Below are positions 1-4,820 of a stretch of 8,735 bases of DNA, in pieces. The notes under the pieces are model-generated. The model searched no databases, was not told the DNA's origin, and saw only the letters and a list, made by a program, of their open reading frames with translations. Source of the DNA: Cyanobacteriota bacterium. Lineage in GTDB: Bacteria; Cyanobacteriota; Cyanobacteriia; SKYG9. The stretch lies in contig JANWZG010000139.1 in assembly GCA_025054735.1 (NCBI GenBank), positions 1 through 8,735 of the forward strand, in the 5' to 3' direction. The number at the start of each line of letters is the position of its first letter. Position 1 is the first letter of the stretch. A program made the position numbers and the translations under genes.

Positions 1-1383
1 CTTACGTAAGTTGTCAAGCTGCATCAGCACCGGCCCTAAATCAACCTGACGAGCACCACTGTCTACAGGCTTACCTTGTCGCCTTGCTAATATATTTTGA
101 TGCTGCTTGAGAATAGCTTCTCGTTCCCGAGCAACTTGACGTTGACCAATCAATGGTTCGTTCAAGATTCGGTAGCTCTCTTCCTCATCCGCTAGCTCAT
201 TTTCTAGACGGAGGCGATCGTACTCGCTAGCATTTTTAATCTGCTCTCGCAATTCATTAATTGACTGTTGCTTATCTAGAACTTCTTCCTCCTGCATACT
301 AATCAGCTTCGCCATCTTTTCAAATTCGCGCTGCAACTCTTGCACAACTGACTGCAATTCATCTAAGGGCATTCTTTCCAAAGCATCTAAGTCAACCTTT
401 TGACCTATGACCACCTGATCAGATACATCAGCAAGCTGATAAACCTGCTGATATAGCGCGTCATAACTTTGTAACTGTGCGATCAACGCCTGGCTTTGTT
501 CCTGCTTACTATCTAAACGCGACTGATGCGCCTTGAGGTCAGCCTGCGCCTGCTCATAGGCAATCTGAGCTTGGTGCCATTCTTGCCAACGAGCCTGTAG
601 CTCGTGAATTTGTTGATCAAGCTGCTGTTGAAGCTGCTGGGCAGTTGCCTGGCTTTGATCAACGGCTTGCCAATGGCTGTCGAGAAGTGTCTGAAACCCA
701 TTAACTGCCTCAAACCCAAGATTGATCTGCTCGCGCACTGCTGCTGTAGGATCAGTCATCGATGATAACTGACCAAGTAAGCGCTGGATAGTTTCAGCCT
801 GACTAGCATCTAGAGTAGACTTGCCCTGCATCTCTGCTTGCTGTGCTTCTAAGCGCTGCATTTCACCTCTAAGCTGCTCCCAAGCAGACTCTAGCTCTTG
901 GCGGTTGCGATCTAATTCTTCACGGAGGCGGGTAACTTCCTCTCTGGAGCTAATAACCTCTTGTCGTTGCTGCTCTAGCTGTTCAAAATCTTCTTCCAAT
1001 TGCTGGAGCTGCTCAGTGCGTGCTTCTAGCTCCATCTCTCGACGGTTCAGCTCTTGACTTTGGTAAGTCAGCGACTGCTTCCACTGCTCAATTTCATCCT
1101 CTTGAGACTTTGACTTTTCAAGCAATCGACACAGGTTATTCAGGGTACTAGCTAACTTACGTGAGGCATCTTCTATCTTCTGAATCTGTTTATTAGCGGT
1201 CAGTTCCACCAGTACCAAAACTCCTGGGGCCATTGCATTCGCTTCTTCAGCCGGAATACTTTCCTCATTGGGAACTGTCGTCCAGTTATCAACTGATCGT
1301 TGACAAGCCAATAACTTTAGCTCTGCCTTGCCACCGCCTAGCAGGCCACCCTTACCTTTTTGCACTTCCGCTAAATACAGCAC
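1..1383 (-). CDS. hmpF: Pilus motility taxis protein HmpF, N-terminal 461 codons (3' end outside window)
   Basis: The frame is open from a GTG at 1383 to the left edge with no stop. The protein begins VLYLAEVQKGKGGLLGG, then KAELKLLACQRS and a segment with VLVLVELTANKQIQKIEDA, which I recognise as the conserved HmpF N-terminal domain (about residues 1-80). From about residue 85 to the edge it is Gln/Glu/Leu-rich with heptad-like spacing, typical of a long coiled coil (for example EEIEQWKQSLTYQSQELNRR-like blocks). The GTG start is forced: an in-frame TAG lies at 1401-1399 with no ATG between, and AGGAGAGGG sits eight bases upstream. In filamentous cyanobacteria HmpF is a cytoplasmic coiled-coil protein needed for type IV pilus-driven gliding and associated with the Hmp chemotaxis-like system. 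Here it is divergent from hmpA-E. The C-terminus is missing, so total length is unknown. Confidence 0.93.
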   Translation of the reverse strand, partial: MLYLAEVQKGKGGLLGGGKAELKLLACQRSVDNWTTVPNEESIPAEEANAMAPGVLVLVELTANKQIQKIEDASRKLASTLNNLCRLLEKSKSQEDEIEQWKQSLTYQSQELNRREMELEARTEQLQQLEEDFEQLEQQRQEVISSREEVTRLREELDRNRQELESAWEQLRGEMQRLEAQQAEMQGKSTLDASQAETIQRLLGQLSSMTDPTAAVREQINLGFEAVNGFQTLLDSHWQAVDQSQATAQQLQQQLDQQIHELQARWQEWHQAQIAYEQAQADLKAHQSRLDSKQEQSQALIAQLQSYDALYQQVYQLADVSDQVVIGQKVDLDALERMPLDELQSVVQELQREFEKMAKLISMQEEEVLDKQQSINELREQIKNASEYDRLRLENELADEEESYRILNEPLIGQRQVAREREAILKQHQNILARRQGKPVDSGARQVDLGPVLMQLDNLRK

Positions 1384-1391
1384 ACTCGTAA

Positions 1392-1400
1392 CCCTCTCCT
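1392..1400 (-). promoter_or_regulatory. Ribosome binding site of hmpF
   Basis: On the minus strand AGGAGAGGG lies eight bases before the GTG at 1383-1381. Because an in-frame TAG (1401-1399) overlaps its upstream end, this site fixes the GTG as the only workable start. Confidence 0.75.
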
Positions 1401-1421
1401 AACTGCAATGCCTATCTGTGT

Positions 1422-1449
1422 AAAGTATTCAAAACGCTAAGCACTCAAA
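1422..1449 (-). promoter_or_regulatory. Candidate promoter of hmpF
   Basis: Reading the minus strand, TTTGAG (1449-1444) is followed after 16 bases by TACTTT (1427-1422), which fits TAN3T. The predicted transcript would start near 1415 and leave a leader of about 30 bases before the hmpF GTG. The -35 match is poor. The -35 and -10 areas also lie in a direct repeat GTTTTGA(G/A)T with a 16-base interval. This is a weak consensus-only call. Confidence 0.25.
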
Positions 1450-1598
1450 ACCTTTGTCCAATATTGTCATAAACCCCGTCAAGCCTAGACAACGTCAGTT
1501 CAAGAGACTACATCAATACCTGCCAAAACAACTAAAAGTGATAAGGACAAAACCCAGTTACGTCCAACCATAGGGGTTTAAGGAGGGTTACAATCGTT

Positions 1599-1617
1599 AT
1601 AGCTCTCATAAAGCTAT
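1599..1617. repeat. Inverted repeat ATAGCT-N7-AGCTAT
   Basis: Perfect six-base arms at 1599-1604 and 1612-1617 flank a seven-base spacer. One more T-G wobble pair would be possible in RNA. No T-run follows on either strand, so it is not a good intrinsic terminator. It could be an operator or a leader hairpin, or chance. Confidence 0.4.
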
Positions 1618-1739
1618 GCATTCACTCATACATTCGCACTTCACTCCGTGTCCCACCATTATGTCTCACCATTAAATAGTAAGATACTAGCCTGCTCTCA
1701 GCACCTTAGTCTCAGAATCCTAACGTTATGTCAACATCT

Positions 1740-1757
1740 TGTTTCTAACTAGAAACA
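1740..1757. repeat. 18-base palindrome, candidate operator
   Basis: TGTTTCTA and TAGAAACA are exact reverse complements separated by AC, giving an 18-base dyad with eight-base arms. It sits about 357 bases upstream of the hmpF start and about 620 upstream of the hmpA start. The short spacer suits a dimeric DNA-binding protein better than a hairpin terminator, and no T-run follows. I do not recognise the motif as a named regulator's site. Confidence 0.5.
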
Positions 1758-1987
1758 TCTCAGTTCATAGGCTCAATGTTTATTGACTTGGCGACCTAAA
1801 CCACACAAACCATACCCACTTAATCATAATCAATTTTCCTCAGGCACACTGATAGCCATTTACGGCACCCATCTAGATATAAATACTATTCCCCATATAA
1901 CTGAAAGCTGTTCAGAAGAGAGCTTTGGCTGCATACAACCGCATTCAAGCTACCAATCCTGTTAGCGACAGACAGACTTTCGTGTCT

Positions 1988-2075
1988 TTTATACCCGTGT
2001 ATAGGGTTGCCGCTGATGCACAATCACACAGCTTCTCCTTTCATCTGGGCAATGCCTACTAGTTTATACCCATGT
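1988..2075. repeat. Direct repeat TTTATACCC(G/A)TGT, two copies 75 bases apart
   Basis: TTTATACCCGTGT (1988-2000) and TTTATACCCATGT (2063-2075) match at 12 of 13 positions. The first copy is also part of two overlapping small dyads: TATAC/GTATA at 1990-2003 and ACCC/GGGT at 1993-2007. A third ATACCC occurs at 1812-1817. The function is unknown, and AT-rich repeats of this size can occur by chance. Confidence 0.35.
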
Positions 2076-2294
2076 TTTAACTTCTAACAATGAACTCATA
2101 ACAAGTCACTACGTTCATTACTTTACAGACGACTGTGTTCTGAAATTCCAAGTTAACTCCATAAACCTCCAACCACTAGAATCAACTATCAACATCATCA
2201 GGTTCCGCACCATCTTCATCAAGCCTTTCTACTCGATAAGTGCCTGCTTGTTTCTCATGGCTTACACTTTACAGGTGGTTACAGCTAGTTACGA

Positions 2295-2309
2295 GTACTG
2301 ACTCAGTAC
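2295..2309 (+). promoter_or_regulatory. Dyad GTACTGACTCAGTAC, candidate NtcA/CRP-family activator site
   Basis: Perfect seven-base arms surround a single central base. The outer bases read GTA-N9-TAC, one base longer in the spacer than the classical NtcA site GTA-N8-TAC. A TAGAAT box (2332-2337, fitting TAN3T) begins 22 bases downstream, the spacing usual for NtcA-activated promoters. The dyad centre would then lie about 42 bases ahead of the predicted transcription start, the class II activator position. The regulator's identity is inferred; the N9 spacing is a real deviation. Confidence 0.4.
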
Positions 2310-2331
2310 GCAAGTCCTTGGCATGATGACC

Positions 2332-2337
2332 TAGAAT
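2332..2337 (+). promoter_or_regulatory. Candidate -10 box of the hmpA-E operon
   Basis: TAGAAT matches the -10 consensus at four of six positions. No -35 hexamer lies at the expected distance (2309-2314 reads CGCAAG), which points to an activator-dependent promoter using the dyad at 2295-2309. The transcript would begin near 2344. That leaves almost no leader before the ATG at 2347 but about 35 bases before the ATG at 2380, supporting the latter as the start. Confidence 0.35.
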
Positions 2338-2379
2338 AGTAACGGTATGCACTGCTTCGTTGGAGAGCGTTGGTGCTTC

Positions 2380-3714
2380 ATGCAGGGCAAGTTAACTGAA
2401 ATTGATATTCGGAGTATTTTACAGCTTATCGAATTAGGGCAACGCACAGGTGAGTTGTTCGTAGAATCCTATAGTCATCAACCGCTGGGGGTGCCACCTT
2501 ACCCTAGTAGAGAGTTGCGATCGACAAGGCTTTCTATCGAACGCTCTTGGTTTGTGTTTTTTCTCAACGGAGAAATTATCTATGCTGCCCAAGCAGATGG
2601 AAGCCTTACAAGACTTCGTGACTATCTGTATTGCTACGGCTTAGCTGACAGAGCCAAAGATTTGGAAGTGCTTTCGTCAGGGTCGTCAATTTCATCTGTG
2701 ATTGCTCCTGAGTATGGATATTTATGGGCGCTGTTAGAGAACTACAGTTTGAGTCCTGCTCAAGGACGTGCCATCGTCCAAAGCATGGTGCAGGAGACGC
2801 TATTTGATTTACTTAGCCTGCACCAAGGCTCTTTTATTTTTGAGCTAGGTTCTGCGCTAGCTCCCCAATTAACAACCTTTGCCATTGAGCCACTTGTAGC
2901 TGACAGTGTAAAACAGATTCAGGCATGGAAGCAATTGCATCCCTATGTGCAGTCTCCTGACCAATGGGTCTCGACAGTTGATGGTACAAGGCTGGCAACA
3001 GTTCTTCCAGAGAACTCAATACGTCGTGCTATCACATCTCAGGATGCTCCACTATCTGTGCGCCAAATTGCCCGTCGATCAGGAATGCAGGTCATAGAGG
3101 TTGGTCGTTTGCTCTACCCGTATATTCAACAAGGCACAATTCAACTATCTCATCCAATCCATCGAGGGCATGATGATACCGTAGCTAGCAAGTTAGATGT
3201 TTCTGGTGTAGGTCAATTATCTGTGGGCAAGTCTTGGCAGCAACCTGTTCGCGCACCTCGTGTTGTCTGTATCGATGACGGATTGGCTGTCCGCACCTCT
3301 ATTGAGTCAATTCTGAGTCAGAATGGTTACGAAGTAGCTACAATTGGTAACCCTGTGAAAGCGCTGAGCCTATTATTCCAACTGAAGCCTGACTTGATCT
3401 TGTGTGACATTGCTATGCCCGATTTGGATGGTTACGAAATTTGTGCAATGTTGCGGCGATCAATCATGTTTAGACAAATTCCGATCGTTATGCTAACAGG
3501 TAAAGATGGATTTATTGACCGAGTTAAAGCGCGGATGGTTGGTGCTACCGACTATTTGACAAAGCCATTTGGAAAAAGTGAGTTATTAATGTTGGTGGAG
3601 AAATATGTTGGGCTAGGCGATCCAAACCGTCCCAAGCCTAATGAACTGTTAGCTGATGCACTTAGAGATGAGCTGGGAGGTGAGCTAGATACCAAAGTAA
3701 CAGAGTCGGCGTGA
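2380..3714 (+). CDS. hmpA: PatA-like response regulator (PATAN/DUF4388 plus receiver), HmpA/PilG type
   Basis: The 444-residue protein begins MQGKLTEIDIRSILQLIELG. Residues 1-170 form the PATAN/DUF4388 region, including SWFVFFLNGEIIYA. A helix-rich, winged-helix-like segment (about 215-260) follows, then a C-terminal receiver (about 293-415). The receiver has acidic pair D299/D300, phosphoacceptor D343 in LILCDIAMP, T373 in VMLTG and K395 in TKPF, so it should accept phosphate. It has no recognisable catalytic output domain, so output is probably by protein contact. The family includes Synechocystis PilG and PixG, which act in pilus motility and phototaxis. An upstream in-frame ATG at 2347 would add 11 residues (MHCFVGERWCF), but it lacks a ribosome site; GGAGAG at 2362-2367 precedes 2380 instead, at a rather long spacing. 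TGA and TAA stops are in tandem. Family assignment is firm; the hmpA symbol rests on gene order. Confidence 0.88.
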   Translation: MQGKLTEIDIRSILQLIELGQRTGELFVESYSHQPLGVPPYPSRELRSTRLSIERSWFVFFLNGEIIYAAQADGSLTRLRDYLYCYGLADRAKDLEVLSSGSSISSVIAPEYGYLWALLENYSLSPAQGRAIVQSMVQETLFDLLSLHQGSFIFELGSALAPQLTTFAIEPLVADSVKQIQAWKQLHPYVQSPDQWVSTVDGTRLATVLPENSIRRAITSQDAPLSVRQIARRSGMQVIEVGRLLYPYIQQGTIQLSHPIHRGHDDTVASKLDVSGVGQLSVGKSWQQPVRAPRVVCIDDGLAVRTSIESILSQNGYEVATIGNPVKALSLLFQLKPDLILCDIAMPDLDGYEICAMLRRSIMFRQIPIVMLTGKDGFIDRVKARMVGATDYLTKPFGKSELLMLVEKYVGLGDPNRPKPNELLADALRDELGGELDTKVTESA

Positions 3715-3826
3715 TAAAGTCAGCATAGTTGGTTTCTTTTTTGAGTAGGAAATAACTGTAAATCCTTCAAAATTGGGACTAGAAATGTATTGTTATGGGT
3801 GATCGTCAAACGTGGATTAGGGAACT

Positions 3827-4192
3827 ATGAGTACAGTTCTAGTTGTAGAAGATCAACGAGCACAGCGGGAAATGATTGCTGATCTCCTAAAGGGAAGTGG
3901 ATTGTCAGTTACACTAGCGACTGATGGAGTTGAGGCGCTAGAGCAAATTGATGCCCAATGTCCAGATCTAGTTGTTTTGGATATTGTTATGCCTCGTATG
4001 AACGGATATGAAGTCTGTCGTCGATTAAAGCAAGATCCCAAAACGCAAAACGTTCCAGTTGTTATGTGTTCGACTAAAGGCGAAGAGTTTGACCGCTACT
4101 GGGGTATGAAACAGGGTGCCGATGCCTACATTGCTAAGCCGTTCCAACCGACAGAGTTAGTCGGAACGGTAAAGCAGTTACTGCGGAACTAA
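3827..4192 (+). CDS. hmpB: CheY-like single-domain response regulator, HmpB/PilH type
   Basis: This 121-residue protein is a lone receiver domain of standard CheY length. Acidic residues E8/D9 and phosphoacceptor D52 (VVLDIVMP) are present, as are S82 at the switch Ser/Thr position (VVMCST), aromatic Y101 and K104 (IAKPF), so the fold should be phosphorylatable. It lacks an output domain and is expected to act in the cytoplasm by binding partners at the pilus machinery, or as a phosphate sink for the kinase encoded downstream. It follows hmpA after a 112-base gap that contains T-rich sequence but no hairpin terminator. The ribosome site is weak and close (AGGGA at 3819-3823). The stop is 16 bases from the next start, implying co-transcription with the CheW gene. 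Confidence 0.92.
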   Translation: MSTVLVVEDQRAQREMIADLLKGSGLSVTLATDGVEALEQIDAQCPDLVVLDIVMPRMNGYEVCRRLKQDPKTQNVPVVMCSTKGEEFDRYWGMKQGADAYIAKPFQPTELVGTVKQLLRN

Positions 4193-4208
4193 AACAGAGG
4201 TCAACGTC

Positions 4209-4742
4209 ATGGTTGGTAGTCCAGACTTTTTAACAGGTAGGGGATACGATCAAGCTTCAGAGATTCAAGAGATTGAAACTCCAGAAGGTGAGTTATACTT
4301 GAGGTTTTATGTACCCTCTGGTAATGAGTTTGCGTTACCTGCTGTTGGCATTCGGGAGGTGATTCAACAAGCGCCTGATCGGCTTACACCCATTCCTAAT
4401 GTTTCACCATTACTTTTGGGAACATTAAATGTTCGAGGACAGGTGATTTGGGTTGCAGATCTGGGTCAGTTTCTTGGTGACACGAGTTCTTTGAATACCG
4501 ATCGAGGTGAAATTCCTGTAATTGCCATTGAAGACCAAGACGCAATGCTGGGTTTGGCAGTTGATCGCCTGTTAGATATGGAATGGCTGGATGTAGAACA
4601 ACTGAGAATGGCAACAAGCAACGTACCCGACAGTATGGCACCATTCCTGCGGGGTGAGTGGCTAGTTGATGAAACAAGTGGTAAATGCCTCCGGTTGCTT
4701 GATCAGGTAGCTATTCTAAGATCAGCACGATGGGGGGCTTAG
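4209..4742 (+). CDS. hmpC: CheW-like coupling protein, HmpC/PilI type
   Basis: The 177-residue protein is one CheW domain (about residues 28-170) behind a short polar N-terminal extension. The signature is clear: LLLGTLNVRGQVIWVADLG at 69-87, with N74, R76 and G77 in the conserved NxRG turn. Further segments LRFYVPSGNEFALPAVGIREV and LGLAVDRLLDM match the usual CheW strands. CheW proteins bridge the cytoplasmic tip of a chemoreceptor to the kinase CheA, so the partners should be the receptor and kinase encoded immediately downstream. AGAGG at 4196-4200, eight bases before the ATG, supports this start. A 78-base gap with no terminator separates it from the receptor gene. Confidence 0.93.
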   Translation: MVGSPDFLTGRGYDQASEIQEIETPEGELYLRFYVPSGNEFALPAVGIREVIQQAPDRLTPIPNVSPLLLGTLNVRGQVIWVADLGQFLGDTSSLNTDRGEIPVIAIEDQDAMLGLAVDRLLDMEWLDVEQLRMATSNVPDSMAPFLRGEWLVDETSGKCLRLLDQVAILRSARWGA

Positions 4743-4808
4743 TAAGGCTAGAATTCACGGGGTAGTTGGCAGTAATCAACAAAAAGTGGCACTCACGACT
4801 TGACTTGC

Positions 4809-4813
4809 AGGAG
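4809..4813 (+). promoter_or_regulatory. Ribosome binding site deciding the hmpD start
   Basis: AGGAG lies seven bases before the ATG at 4821. The frame could be extended to a TTG at 4800, but that would place this site inside the gene and add only MTCRRKQ, so 4821 is preferred. Confidence 0.8.
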
Positions 4814-4820
4814 AAAGCAA

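Larger units (their letters stand above)
1384..2379. other. Long divergent intergenic region between hmpF and hmpA
   Basis: About 1 kb contains no gene I can support. The only reading frames are short, lack a plausible ribosome site and resemble no family. The region holds inverted repeats at 1599-1617, 1740-1757 and 2295-2309, a pair of TTTATACCC-type repeats at 1988-2000 and 2063-2075, and promoter-like elements near each end. It lies between two divergent genes of the same pathway, so it is the natural site for shared transcriptional control. A small RNA or long leader could be hidden here but nothing shows one directly. Confidence 0.8.

Noticed and set aside
821..1057. Plus-strand reading frame of 78 codons, Ser/Cys-rich
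   Set aside because: It is antisense to the hmpF coiled coil; the Ser/Cys/Arg bias is what reverse-reading Glu/Gln/Leu codons produces.
1580..1586. Perfect AAGGAGG ribosome-site-like sequence on the plus strand
   Set aside because: No start codon lies within the usual distance and a stop follows shortly in reachable frames, so it marks no gene.
1783..1965. 60-codon reading frame with a TTG start in the divergent spacer
   Set aside because: There is no ribosome site, the start is a rare codon, the composition is Pro/His/Ser-rich and unlike a protein family, and it is surrounded by non-coding sequence.
2118..2162. 14-codon minus-strand frame (ATG at 2162) preceded by GGAGG
   Set aside because: The spacing from GGAGG to ATG is only three bases and the peptide is tiny and unremarkable; a leader peptide would need a gene directly downstream, which is not present.
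2295..2309. LexA (SOS) box reading of the GTACTGACTCAGTAC dyad
   Set aside because: The spacing between the GTAC halves is seven bases, longer than in the cyanobacterial LexA consensus.
3715..3826. T-rich run after hmpA as a possible terminator
   Set aside because: The run near 3735 has no GC-rich hairpin before it, so read-through into hmpB is more likely.
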